From Flavobacteriaceae bacterium (GTDB taxonomy: Bacteria; Bacteroidota; Bacteroidia; Flavobacteriales; Flavobacteriaceae): a stretch of DNA of 64,000 nucleotides. Below the pieces are notes generated by a model. It saw only the letters and a list, made by a program, of their open reading frames with translations, was not told where the DNA came from and did not search any database. Shown piece by piece: positions 35,993 through 44,574 of the stretch. Within the stretch, counting starts at the first letter, position 1, and each line of letters opens with the position of its first letter. The translations under genes and the position numbers were made by a program. Location of the stretch: positions 1 to 64,000 of the forward strand of contig JAQXBT010000013.1 in the NCBI GenBank assembly GCA_029252265.1, read 5' to 3'.

Positions 35993-37607
35993 CAAAAGAA
36001 GTCTTATTATTGGAGTGCTTGCTGTGATATTTTTATTTACAACTGCTTATAAAAATGATTATTTCGAAATTGCGAAACAGTTAGACATCTTCACAACGCT
36101 TTTTAAAGAAGTTAATATGAATTATGTTGACGAGACAAACCCTGCTAAGTTGATGCAGAAAAGTGTCAAACACATGCTAAAAGAGCTTGATCCCTACACC
36201 AGTTATATGAACGAGCAGGATGTTGAAAAAGCACGTATTTATCAATCGGGAGCTTATGTTGGAATCGGAGCAAGTATTAATTCTCAAAAAAATAAATTAG
36301 TCATTGTTGAAGTTTATAAAAACTTAGCAGCGGATAAAGCAGGAATGAAATCGGGAGACGAAATTATAAAAATTGAGGGGCTTGAAGTAAATACCTTAAA
36401 AGAAAGTGCGACCCAATTTTTGAACGGTAAAAAAAATACGACCGTCGCGTTGACGTACCGACGAAATGGGGAAGATAAAGAGATCGTAGTTACGAGAGGT
36501 GATATCACGCCAAAAGCGGTACCAGTCTCTAAATTGTTAGAAAACGGGGTGGGATATATCGCTTTGGATCGTTTTTCAAAAACAGCATCTTCTGAAGTTA
36601 AAAATGCTCTTAAATTGATGCTTATTGATGAAGCAAAAGGGATAATCTTAGATTTAAGAAACAACCCAGGAGGTCTACTTCACGAAGCCGTTAAAATAGT
36701 TAACCTTTTTGTTCCTAAAGGACAACTTGTTGTCTCTACGAAATCAAACATAGAAACCTATAACCAAACGTTTGTAACAAAAGACCAACCCTTAAGTTTA
36801 GACATTCCTTTGGTAGTTTTAATAAATCAAAAAAGTGCTTCAGCCAGTGAAATTGTAGCGGGAGCTCTTCAAGATTTAGACCGAGCTGTCATTGTTGGAA
36901 AAAGGAGTTTTGGAAAAGGACTGGTTCAGAAACCCACAAAACTTCCTTATGGATCACAATTAAAGGTAACAATATCACGTTACTACACGCCTTCTGGGCG
37001 CTGTATACAAGCACTGAACTACAGAGATAGAAAAGAAGATGGTTCAGCAGTTCGTTTTAAGGAAAATGAATACAAAGCATTTAAGACTAAGAATGGACGT
37101 ACGGTATACGATGGTGGCGGAATTAACCCCGACATAGTGATTGGGTCTGAGTTCTCCAACAAGTACATAGAAAGTGTCTTAAATGGCTCTATGGTGTTTG
37201 ATTATTCAAACGACTATTACTACAACAATACAGTTGATTCATTTGAAGAGTTTCGTTTAAGTACAAAAGATTTTGAGGAATTTAAACAACTGAGTCTTCG
37301 TGAGAAGTACAATGAGGACGATAAAATTCAAACAGAAATAAATCAATTAAAAAAAATAACGAACAAAGAGGGTTTTATAGAAATGGATGCTAGTTTTGAT
37401 ATTTTAAAGAAAGCATTACACCAATCAAAACTAAAACTAATCAACGAATTTAAATCTGAGATAATTTCAGTGTTGGAGGGTGAAATTATAAAACGTTATT
37501 TTTACCGTGAAGGAATGTACGCCTATTTTATTGCAACAAATGAGGACGTCTTTGAAGCACAAGAAATTTTAAATGACCAGAAGAAATATCAAAAAATATT
37601 AAAATAG
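35976..37607 (+). CDS. S41 C-terminal processing peptidase
   Basis: A 543-residue periplasmic protease with an N-terminal membrane or signal segment (SLIIGVLAVIFLFTTAY), a PDZ domain at about residues 90-165 (GIGASI...GDEIIKIEG) and the S41 catalytic core. The Ser/Lys dyad is visible as Ser289 (QKSASASEI) and Lys314 (GKRSFGKGLVQ), 25 residues apart as in Tsp. The C-terminal 130 residues are charged and helical. The start overlaps rnpA by 17 bp. Confidence 0.94.
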   Translation: MKFHLNKRSLIIGVLAVIFLFTTAYKNDYFEIAKQLDIFTTLFKEVNMNYVDETNPAKLMQKSVKHMLKELDPYTSYMNEQDVEKARIYQSGAYVGIGASINSQKNKLVIVEVYKNLAADKAGMKSGDEIIKIEGLEVNTLKESATQFLNGKKNTTVALTYRRNGEDKEIVVTRGDITPKAVPVSKLLENGVGYIALDRFSKTASSEVKNALKLMLIDEAKGIILDLRNNPGGLLHEAVKIVNLFVPKGQLVVSTKSNIETYNQTFVTKDQPLSLDIPLVVLINQKSASASEIVAGALQDLDRAVIVGKRSFGKGLVQKPTKLPYGSQLKVTISRYYTPSGRCIQALNYRDRKEDGSAVRFKENEYKAFKTKNGRTVYDGGGINPDIVIGSEFSNKYIESVLNGSMVFDYSNDYYYNNTVDSFEEFRLSTKDFEEFKQLSLREKYNEDDKIQTEINQLKKITNKEGFIEMDASFDILKKALHQSKLKLINEFKSEIISVLEGEIIKRYFYREGMYAYFIATNEDVFEAQEILNDQKKYQKILK

Positions 37608-37615
37608 GAAACACG

Positions 37616-38464
37616 ATGCGTAAAATTATTTTTTTATTCGTTTTATTAGTCAACACGCTACAAGCGCAGACCACTAATACGCATGTAGTCTATTTTGAAA
37701 CAGGAAAGTTTAATGTGACAGAAATAGAAGTCAATCGACTTGTATTATTTATACAAAGTTTAAAAGATATTGAAGTTGAGCGAATTTCAATTTATGGGTT
37801 TTGCGATGATCGTGGAACTGATTCTTATAATTTGAAACTCTCTCAAAATAGGGCCGATGCAATAAAAAAAATATTTTCTGGACTTGATATGGATGAAAAT
37901 CTCATAACCAACGTAGATGGAAAAGGAGAGGTTTTATTGCGTGTTATTTCATCTGATAACTTAAATATAATTCGTGGTCTGAATCGAAAAGTTGAAGTCC
38001 GTATTGACTTTAAAAAACCAATAATTCCAGCAGAGATTGAAACAGATGAAGTTGAAAAACAAACCGAAGATAATCAACTTATAAAAGAAAATATAGCCGT
38101 TGGTGATAAAATAATTTTGGATAATATTTTATTCAAAACAGGGTATAGTTATATTGAAGAAGAATCGGTTCTAGTTCTAGAAATGTTAGCGATAGCGTTA
38201 AGAGGAAGACCTGAACTTAACTTCACAATTGAGGGTCATATTTGTTGTACTAGAAACTCTAGAGATTCAATTGATAAAAGGACAGGTAAACGTAATTTAT
38301 CTTTAGCAAGAGCTCGGTTTATTTATGATTATTTAGTTGATAAAGGCATCAAGAGAAACCGAATGCGGTATGTAGGTTTGAAAAATAAATATCCTTTAGG
38401 AAAAGATCCGAAATTTGACAGGCGTGTAGAAATTAAGATCACCTATATATACAATAAAAACTAA
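37616..38464 (+). CDS. Secreted protein with two OmpA-like domains in tandem
   Basis: A 282-residue protein: signal peptide (IIFLFVLLVNTLQAQ), a first OmpA-like domain at about 25-140 (VVYFETGKFNVTEIEVNRL; GFCDDRGTDSYNLKLSQNRADAIK) and a second at about 165-280 (ILFKTGYSYIEEES; IEGHICC; NLSLARARFIYDYLVDKGI; DRRVEIKI). No beta-barrel domain is present. OmpA-like domains bind peptidoglycan; two in one protein could hold or cross-bridge the wall. Last gene of the long plus run. Its TAA interlocks with the TAG of the convergent GNAT gene on CTAA. Confidence 0.82.
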   Translation: MRKIIFLFVLLVNTLQAQTTNTHVVYFETGKFNVTEIEVNRLVLFIQSLKDIEVERISIYGFCDDRGTDSYNLKLSQNRADAIKKIFSGLDMDENLITNVDGKGEVLLRVISSDNLNIIRGLNRKVEVRIDFKKPIIPAEIETDEVEKQTEDNQLIKENIAVGDKIILDNILFKTGYSYIEEESVLVLEMLAIALRGRPELNFTIEGHICCTRNSRDSIDKRTGKRNLSLARARFIYDYLVDKGIKRNRMRYVGLKNKYPLGKDPKFDRRVEIKITYIYNKN

Positions 38465-38904
38465 CTTTTTAACATTCCTATATGGGGAATACCATCTTCT
38501 AAATAAGGCTCTCCTTGTGTATTAAACCCTAAATTGTTATAAAATTTTTCTAAATATTTCTGCGCCGAAATTTTAATTTCTGTAGTTTGATAGTTGTTTT
38601 TAATCGCTACTATGGAAGCCTCCATTATTTGTTGGCCATAATTTAAATGACGTTCCTTTAACGAAACAACAACCCTTCCAATGCTTGCTTCTTTAAAGTA
38701 ATCTCCACCCTTAAAAACACGTGTGTAAGCGATAATCTTATTATCTTTCTTGCCGATGATATGGAGTGCAGATTGATCTTTTGAATCGATATCTTGATAC
38801 ACACAATCTTGTTCTACTACAAAAACCTCACTTCTTAATTGTAATAAAAAATAAAGCTCCTCCAATGAAAGCTGTTCGAACGTTTTAATAGAAATATCTA
38901 GCAT
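38461..38904 (-). CDS. GNAT family N-acetyltransferase (ElaA-like)
   Basis: A 147-residue acetyltransferase. LRSEVFVVEQDCVYQDIDSKDQSALHI is the ElaA-type N-terminus, and IGRVVVSLKERHLNYGQQIMEASI contains the acetyl-CoA loop (usually R/Q-x-x-G-x-G/A; here in diverged form). The acceptor is unknown. It is followed on the same strand by nothing until the convergent OmpA gene, and lies 3 nt downstream of the CDF gene. Confidence 0.88.
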   Translation of the reverse strand: MLDISIKTFEQLSLEELYFLLQLRSEVFVVEQDCVYQDIDSKDQSALHIIGKKDNKIIAYTRVFKGGDYFKEASIGRVVVSLKERHLNYGQQIMEASIVAIKNNYQTTEIKISAQKYLEKFYNNLGFNTQGEPYLEDGIPHIGMLKS

Positions 38905-38907
38905 AAT

Positions 38908-39810
38908 TTAATCTTGAATAATAATCGCTTTAGAATCGGTTGTGCCGTATTCTGGCTGAATATTAAAATGGTTTATTTTGAATTTTTCGTAGAGGCTAGA
39001 TTCTAATAATTTAAGAATGATATTAAATTCCGAAAACTTTAAATCGTAGTTAAAATCAATATGGGCTTCTAAGTGTATTTCTGATTCATTTAATTGCCAA
39101 ATATGGATGTGATGAATATTATTTATTACTTCTATTTTTATAACCTCTTTTACCACATCCTCAATTCGTATTTCTTTAGGAGTAAACAACATAAGAATAT
39201 TAAAAGATTCTTTAAGTAAACTAAAACCGACGATGATAAGGTACACTGCAATAGCCACAGTTAGCGCAGCATCGACCCAAAAAACTTGATAGAACTTCAT
39301 TAGAAGGCCCCCTATCAAAACCGCAATACTTGCCAACATATCCGTTAATAGATGAATATAGGCAGACCTTATATTTATATTATTAGCACTGTCTTTTTTT
39401 AATAATAAAACACTTAATCCATTAAATAAAATTCCTAAAATAGATAACCATATAACTAATTCAGCTTCAATTTTTTGAGGATTAAAAAAGCGATTGACAG
39501 CTTCGAACACTAAATAAATAGCAATCACAATTAACGATGAAGCATTGATAAAAGCAGCTATAATTTCAGCGCGTTTATATCCAAAAGTTCGTGTATTGGT
39601 GGCTTTTTTTTTGGATAAAATAGACGCTATATAAGAAATAACAAGAGACAAAACGTCTGTTAAATTATGTAATGCATCACTTAACAAAGCGAGACTTCCT
39701 GAAAGAAATCCACCAATAATTTGAGCAATCGTAATCGTACTATTTAATAAAATAGATATTAAAAGATTTCTATCCTTATGATTAGCGGAATGATTATGAG
39801 AAAGACCCAT
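38908..39810 (-). CDS. Cation diffusion facilitator family metal exporter
   Basis: About 300 residues with six predicted membrane helices and a C-terminal cytoplasmic domain. The His-rich start (GLSHNHSANHKD), DALHNLTDVLSL in helix II and HLLTDMLAS in helix V give the metal-site pairs of Zn/Co/Cd exporters. The ORF track start (39867) adds 19 residues that overlap rpiB; the ATG at 39810 (MGLSHNH) fits the family better and leaves 7 nt after the rpiB stop. It exports divalent cations, probably zinc, by proton exchange. Confidence 0.92.
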   Translation of the reverse strand: MGLSHNHSANHKDRNLLISILLNSTITIAQIIGGFLSGSLALLSDALHNLTDVLSLVISYIASILSKKKATNTRTFGYKRAEIIAAFINASSLIVIAIYLVFEAVNRFFNPQKIEAELVIWLSILGILFNGLSVLLLKKDSANNINIRSAYIHLLTDMLASIAVLIGGLLMKFYQVFWVDAALTVAIAVYLIIVGFSLLKESFNILMLFTPKEIRIEDVVKEVIKIEVINNIHHIHIWQLNESEIHLEAHIDFNYDLKFSEFNIILKLLESSLYEKFKINHFNIQPEYGTTDSKAIIIQD

Positions 39811-39817
39811 TACAATA

Positions 39818-40249
39818 TTAACAAGGTTGAATTTTATTAATTCTATTTTGATGACGGCCGCCTTCAAATTCTGTATTTAAAAATGTTTCAACCATTTCTA
39901 AAACAGCGTCTATTTCGGTAAAACGAGCAGGTATACAAAGTATATTTGCGTTGTTATGTTGCCGTATTAACGACACAATTTCATTATTCCAACATATACC
40001 AGCTCTTATGCTTGAATATTTATTTGCGGTCATTGCAACACCATTAGCGCTACCACATATTAAAATTCCAAAGGTTGCTTTTTTACTTTCGACATCTTGA
40101 GCTACAGGATGTACAAAATCAGGATAATCGACACTCGAGTCAGAATCGGTTCCATAATTTACAACTTGAATATGTCTAGATTTTAAAAATTCTATAATTC
40201 TGAATTTATAATCTGTTCCTGCGTGATCGTTTCCGATAGATATGTTCAT
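39818..40249 (-). CDS. rpiB: Ribose-5-phosphate isomerase B
   Basis: A 143-residue RpiB/LacAB-type isomerase interconverting ribose-5-phosphate and ribulose-5-phosphate. ISIGNDHAGTDYK is the N-terminal phosphate and substrate motif; ILICGSANGVAMTANK carries the catalytic Cys in a slightly changed loop (usually CGTGxGxSxxANK); RAGICWN and HNNANILCIPAR follow. The enzyme belongs to the non-oxidative pentose phosphate pathway. It is the first gene of rpiB-CDF-GNAT and is divergent from rnr across the AT-rich spacer. Confidence 0.93.
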   Translation of the reverse strand: MNISIGNDHAGTDYKFRIIEFLKSRHIQVVNYGTDSDSSVDYPDFVHPVAQDVESKKATFGILICGSANGVAMTANKYSSIRAGICWNNEIVSLIRQHNNANILCIPARFTEIDAVLEMVETFLNTEFEGGRHQNRINKIQPC

Positions 40250-40794
40250 TTGTTAAAACTTAAATTATTAGTAAATTTACAAAAAAGAGTTTTATATAAT
40301 TTAAATTGTTAATAGCCTTTTTAATTAGTTGTTAATAATTAATGAACGAATATGAAAACTAAATTTTTTAATATCAATTAATTTTATCAACCAGCTATAT
40401 GAAATTATAAAACTAATTAAGTTATCTTTTTTAGTTGTTTACTTATGAATATTGAAAGGGTGCTTGTGAACAAAAAAAACTAAATTACTTATAAGCTATT
40501 CTATGTGAGTAGTGGTTATCAACAACGTATAATAGGTATAACTAAATAGTTATAAATCAAATAATTAAATAAATAATTAATTGTTAAGTAATTGTTTATA
40601 ATATGTATATAAGTGATAAAACTAATGAATACAATAAAACTTATAGTACCTATTCACAGACTATAATAAACACCATTAGTTTTTAAATAATTTAATAAAA
40701 AATTAATATGATTATATTAAATGTGGATAAAGTTAAAAAAGAGATGACTTTGAGTTGAATTAAAGTAGTAGCTTTGCTTAATCAGAAACCTTAA
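40250..40794. other. Very AT-rich intergenic region, candidate replication origin
   Basis: This is the longest gene-free, non-repeat stretch. A hand count over 40261-40740 gives 84 G+C in 480 (about 17%). It contains one perfect DnaA box TGTGGATAA (40722-40730, minus) and one-mismatch boxes TTATCAACA (40516-40524) and CTATTCACA (40650-40658), plus long A/T tracts suited to unwinding. It lies 23-25 kb from the parS pair. A single perfect 9-mer is expected by chance, and another occurs inside the M1 gene at 35578, so the call is tentative. Otherwise it may be only the double promoter region of rpiB and rnr. Confidence 0.35.
40769..40776 (+). promoter_or_regulatory. Bacteroidota -7 box (TAGCTTTG) of rnr
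   Basis: TAGCTTTG fits TAnnTTTG, 18 nt before the rnr ATG. A TTTG at 40749-40752 lies upstream but with only 16 bp spacing, shorter than usual. Confidence 0.45.
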
Positions 40795-42963
40795 ATGAAA
40801 CGAAAAAAGAATAACAAACAATCTATTCAAAATTATAGTCAAAGTATATTAACTATTCTTAAAGCAGATAGAAAAAAAACATTCAATCATAAGCAAATAG
40901 CAGCACAACTTGGTGTAAATGATGCGAGTAGCCGTAACCAGATCATAAAAAATCTTCACAAACTTGCGGGTAAAAAAGAAATAGAAGAAATAGAACGGGG
41001 TAAATTTCAAATTGTCACCTCAACAGAATACTATATAGGAATTGTAGATATGGCCTCTAGAGGCAATGCATATATTATATGTGATGATTTAGAAGATGAT
41101 GTTTTTATAGCAGCTAATAAGATGCAAAAAGCACTTCATGGGGACACCGTTGAATTATATGTTTATAACCGAAAAAAGAATGGAAAAAAAGAAGGAGAAA
41201 TAACTCAAATAATAAAAAGATCTAGAACTGACTATGTTGGAATCATACAATTAAATGAAAAGTTTGCATTTGTAGTACCAGATAGTAATAAAATGCCCGT
41301 CGATGTCTTTGTACCACTTTCTAAAACCTTAAAAGCTGAAGATGGTGATAAAGTATTGGTAAGTTTAGAAGAATGGCCCGATAAAGCAGATTGCCCAAAT
41401 GGAAAAATAATTAAAATATTAGGAAAACCAGGCGATCATAATACAGAAATTCATTCCATATTAGCTGAATATGGATTGCCGTATGAATTTCCAACAGAAG
41501 TTGAAACGTTTGCAAATAATATAGACACTTCTATCACAGAAGGTGAAATTTCTAAACGTCGCGACATGCGATCAACACTTACTTTTACAATAGATCCAAA
41601 GGATGCAAAAGATTTTGATGATGCCTTATCATTTAAACAACTTCCTAATGGCAACTTCGAAATAGGAATTCATATAGCCGATGTTTCTCATTACTTACAA
41701 GAGGGCACTGTTTTAGATGACGAAGCTTACGAACGAGCTACTTCTGTTTATTTAGTTGATAGAGTCGTTCCAATGCTTCCTGAAGTATTATCTAACAATG
41801 CGTGCTCTTTACGTCCAAACGAAGAAAAATATACGTTCTCTGCCGTTTTTGAAATTAATAATAAAGCACTTATAGAAAACCAATGGTTTGGAAGAACAGT
41901 TACCTATAGTGATGCTCGTTTTGCGTATGAGGAAGCACAGCATATTATAGAAACAGAAGCTTGTGAAATTCCAGAAGAAATTTCAATAACAGGTGAAGCA
42001 TATACTGCAGATACTTTAGTTAAAAAAGCTATCTTAAAATTAGATGAACTTGCGAAAATAATGCGCCAAAAACGTATGAAAGATGGCGCTATCTCTTTTG
42101 ATAAAGCTGAAGTTAAATTTAATCTTGACGAGACAAACAACCCTGTAGGCGTGTTTTTTAAAACATCTAAAGATGCAAATAAACTAATTGAAGAGTTTAT
42201 GCTATTAGCAAACAGAAAAGTATCTGAATTTATCGGAAAACAATCTCCACAAAAAACATTTATTTATAGAACTCATGATGAACCTGATGACCAAAAATTA
42301 GCCGGTCTTCAAAGAATTGTATCTCAATTTGGCCACCAACTAAATTTTAAAAATAGAGAAACTACCACACAATCTCTAAATACCCTTCTAAAAAATGTTA
42401 AAGGGACTAAAGAACAAAATTTAGTTGATACATTAACCATTCGTTGCATGAGTAAAGCAGCCTATTCTACTAAAAACATTGGCCATTACGGCCTTGCTTT
42501 TGACTATTACAGTCATTTTACATCGCCAATTAGAAGATATCCTGATGTTATGGCACATCGTTTCTTACAACATTATCTCGACGGAAATAAAACAACAAAC
42601 GAAGGGGTTTATGAAGAAAAGTGTAAACACGCTTCTAATATGGAATATCTTGCGACAAAAGCAGAACGCGATTCTATAAAATATATGCAAGTCAAGTACA
42701 TGCAAGACCATAAAGAAGATACTTTTTTAGGAGTTATTTCTGGAGTAACCGAATGGGGAATGTATGTAGAAATTATAGAAAACAAATGTGAGGGTATGAT
42801 AAGAATTAGAGATATTAAAGGCGATTTCTATAGGTTTGATGCTGAGGAATTTGCTTTAATAGGAGAAAAAACAAAAACAAAATACCAGTTAGGCGATGAA
42901 ATTGAGGTCCGCGTCAAACAAGCCGATTTGGTTAAAAAACACTTAGACTTTAGTTTAGCTTAA
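40795..42963 (+). CDS. rnr: Ribonuclease R
   Basis: A 722-residue RNase II-family 3'-5' exoribonuclease. A basic N-terminal winged-helix-like part precedes cold-shock domains, then the RNB catalytic domain with TIDPKDAKDFDDALSF (metal-binding Asp cluster) and HYGLAFDYYSHFTSPIRRYPDVMAHR, and a C-terminal S1 domain (FLGVISGVTEWGMYVEI). The basic tail found in E. coli RNase R is missing. It degrades structured RNA and takes part in rRNA quality control. Codon use is more AT-rich than in genes such as gltX. Confidence 0.97.
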   Translation: MKRKKNNKQSIQNYSQSILTILKADRKKTFNHKQIAAQLGVNDASSRNQIIKNLHKLAGKKEIEEIERGKFQIVTSTEYYIGIVDMASRGNAYIICDDLEDDVFIAANKMQKALHGDTVELYVYNRKKNGKKEGEITQIIKRSRTDYVGIIQLNEKFAFVVPDSNKMPVDVFVPLSKTLKAEDGDKVLVSLEEWPDKADCPNGKIIKILGKPGDHNTEIHSILAEYGLPYEFPTEVETFANNIDTSITEGEISKRRDMRSTLTFTIDPKDAKDFDDALSFKQLPNGNFEIGIHIADVSHYLQEGTVLDDEAYERATSVYLVDRVVPMLPEVLSNNACSLRPNEEKYTFSAVFEINNKALIENQWFGRTVTYSDARFAYEEAQHIIETEACEIPEEISITGEAYTADTLVKKAILKLDELAKIMRQKRMKDGAISFDKAEVKFNLDETNNPVGVFFKTSKDANKLIEEFMLLANRKVSEFIGKQSPQKTFIYRTHDEPDDQKLAGLQRIVSQFGHQLNFKNRETTTQSLNTLLKNVKGTKEQNLVDTLTIRCMSKAAYSTKNIGHYGLAFDYYSHFTSPIRRYPDVMAHRFLQHYLDGNKTTNEGVYEEKCKHASNMEYLATKAERDSIKYMQVKYMQDHKEDTFLGVISGVTEWGMYVEIIENKCEGMIRIRDIKGDFYRFDAEEFALIGEKTKTKYQLGDEIEVRVKQADLVKKHLDFSLA

Positions 42964-42984
42964 TTTTACTTAAATTTTTACACA

Positions 42985-43656
42985 ATGAAACCTTATACAC
43001 TATTACTCTTACTTTTTAATTTTTTAGTCTTTTCTCAAACCCCAATTAGTAAGTCATTAGGAGAGTTTTCTGAACTCAAAATCTATGATTTAATCAATAT
43101 AGAACTCATAGAGTCTACCGAAAACAAAATTGAAATAACAGGCGCTAATGCAACAGATGTAATTGTTATTCAAAAAAATGATATTCTTAGAATAAGAATG
43201 GCGCTTCATAAATCATTTAATGGAAGTAAAACATTTATAAAATTATTTTACACTAAAATTCACACCATCGATGTTAATGAAGGTGCTAAAGTCGTTTCAG
43301 AATCCACTTTTAAACAATATGAGTTAGAATTAAAAGCGCAAGAAGGTGGTACGATATCTGTTAAGACGGATACTAAAATATTAACGATTAAGAGTGTAAC
43401 AGGTGGAGTTATTGAAACAAGTGGTACTACAGAAGCACAAAACTTAAACATAAGAACTAGAGGTGCTTATAATGGATCACAATTAAAAGCTTTAAATTCT
43501 AAAATAAAAATTAAGGCTGGCGGGGATGTCGATGTTAATAGTTCTGATCTTATTGAAGTTAGAATTATTGCAGGTGGCAACTTAACTATTCATGGAACCA
43601 CAAAACACTTGAAGGAAACCAATAGGATTGGTGGAACTATTAGTTTTAAGGACTAA
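42985..43656 (+). CDS. Head-GIN (DUF2807) domain protein, secreted
   Basis: A 223-residue protein with a signal peptide (LLLLLFNFLVFSQ) and a repetitive beta-helix-like body of the putative auto-transporter adhesin head-GIN domain (FSELKIYDLINIELIES; IKIKAGGDVDVNSSDLIEVRIIAGGNLTI). The family is abundant in Bacteroidota and lies on the cell surface or in the periplasm; its role is unknown. It begins 21 nt after rnr and is probably cotranscribed with it. Confidence 0.85.
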   Translation: MKPYTLLLLLFNFLVFSQTPISKSLGEFSELKIYDLINIELIESTENKIEITGANATDVIVIQKNDILRIRMALHKSFNGSKTFIKLFYTKIHTIDVNEGAKVVSESTFKQYELELKAQEGGTISVKTDTKILTIKSVTGGVIETSGTTEAQNLNIRTRGAYNGSQLKALNSKIKIKAGGDVDVNSSDLIEVRIIAGGNLTIHGTTKHLKETNRIGGTISFKD

Positions 43657-43696
43657 TTATTATTTATTTTAAATTAATTAATTTTATAATACAATC

Positions 43697-44368
43697 ATGA
43701 TCGAAGATATTCAAGCTGCGATTCCTCTTGGCTTTTTTTTAGCTTTTATGATTGGTCCTGTTTTTTTTGTACTCATTGAAACAAGTATCACAAAAGGAAT
43801 TAGAGCTGCCATTGCTTTTGATGCGGGCGTTATTATTGCAGATGTTATTTTCATTGCAGTGGCATATTTTAGTAGCTTTCAACTATTAGAAAATTTAAGT
43901 AATCAACCAGGTTTGTATGTCTTTGGTGGAACCATCTTAGCGATCTACGGGTTAATCATTTTTATTAAAAAGCCCAACCTAAAAGAAATTAAAAATCAAT
44001 TTAATAATTCATTTAAAGCTAATTATATAGAGCTATTTATTAAAGGGTTTTTATTAAACTTTATAAATATTGGTGTTTTACTATTTTGGTTAGGAGTGGT
44101 CATTGTTACAGGACCAAATTTTGAGAACGACATCAATCGATTTGTGGTGTTTTTTGGAACATTAATGCTCGCTTATTTTATAACAGACTTAATTAAAATT
44201 GTGTTGGCAAAACAATTAAAGAAAAAATTAACCCCTGGAACTATTATAAAAACAAAGAAAATTCTTGGCGCACTTTTAATAATTTGTGGATTAACACTTA
44301 TAACGAAAGGATTTTTACCAAAGGATAAATTAAACCCTCAAACGATTATTGAAGAAATAAGAGAATAA
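43697..44368 (+). CDS. LysE family translocator
   Basis: A 223-residue inner-membrane protein with five or six hydrophobic segments. PLGFFLAFMIGPVFFVLIETSITKGIRAA is the LysE/RhtB start with the conserved GP motif, and FIKGFLLNFINIGVLLFWLG the second conserved helix pair. Relatives export amino acids or metal ions; the cargo is not predictable. It is followed by a strong hairpin and a convergent tRNA-Cys gene. Confidence 0.88.
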   Translation: MIEDIQAAIPLGFFLAFMIGPVFFVLIETSITKGIRAAIAFDAGVIIADVIFIAVAYFSSFQLLENLSNQPGLYVFGGTILAIYGLIIFIKKPNLKEIKNQFNNSFKANYIELFIKGFLLNFINIGVLLFWLGVVIVTGPNFENDINRFVVFFGTLMLAYFITDLIKIVLAKQLKKKLTPGTIIKTKKILGALLIICGLTLITKGFLPKDKLNPQTIIEEIRE

Positions 44369-44371
44369 AAA

Positions 44372-44396
44372 AAACCACATCAGGATGATGTGGTTT
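44372..44396. terminator. Hairpin terminator shared by lysE and tRNA-Cys
   Basis: AAACCACATC and GATGTGGTTT form a perfect 10-bp stem with an AGGAT loop. On the minus strand it is followed by a run of T, making it a canonical intrinsic terminator for the tRNA gene; on the plus strand it ends lysE. Confidence 0.85.
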
Positions 44397-44406
44397 AAGT
44401 AAGTTG

Positions 44407-44477
44407 AGGCGTCTAGCGGATTCGAACCGCTGTAGAAGGTTTTGCAGACCTCTGCCTAGCCACTCGGCCAAGACGCC
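44407..44477 (-). tRNA. tRNA-Cys (anticodon GCA)
   Basis: The minus strand folds as a cloverleaf: acceptor GGCGTCT/AGACGCC, D-loop GCCGAGTGGCTAGGC, anticodon arm GAGGT-CTGCAAA-ACCTT with anticodon GCA, and T-arm GCGGT-TCGAATC-CGCT. Length is 71 nt with discriminator T. CCA is not encoded, so it must be added after transcription. Confidence 0.96.
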
Positions 44478-44574
44478 AAAAACGAACGCAAATTTAAGCA
44501 AATTTAAACATTACACAAGATAAAATAAATATATCAGTAAAAACAAGATAACCTTTACAAAAGAAAAAAGAAAG

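Noticed and set aside
40590-40625. dif-like XerCD site (TTTATAATATGTATATAAG)
   Set aside because: The right half does not give the required TTAT arm at 6-bp spacing; resemblance is due to AT-rich palindromic sequence.
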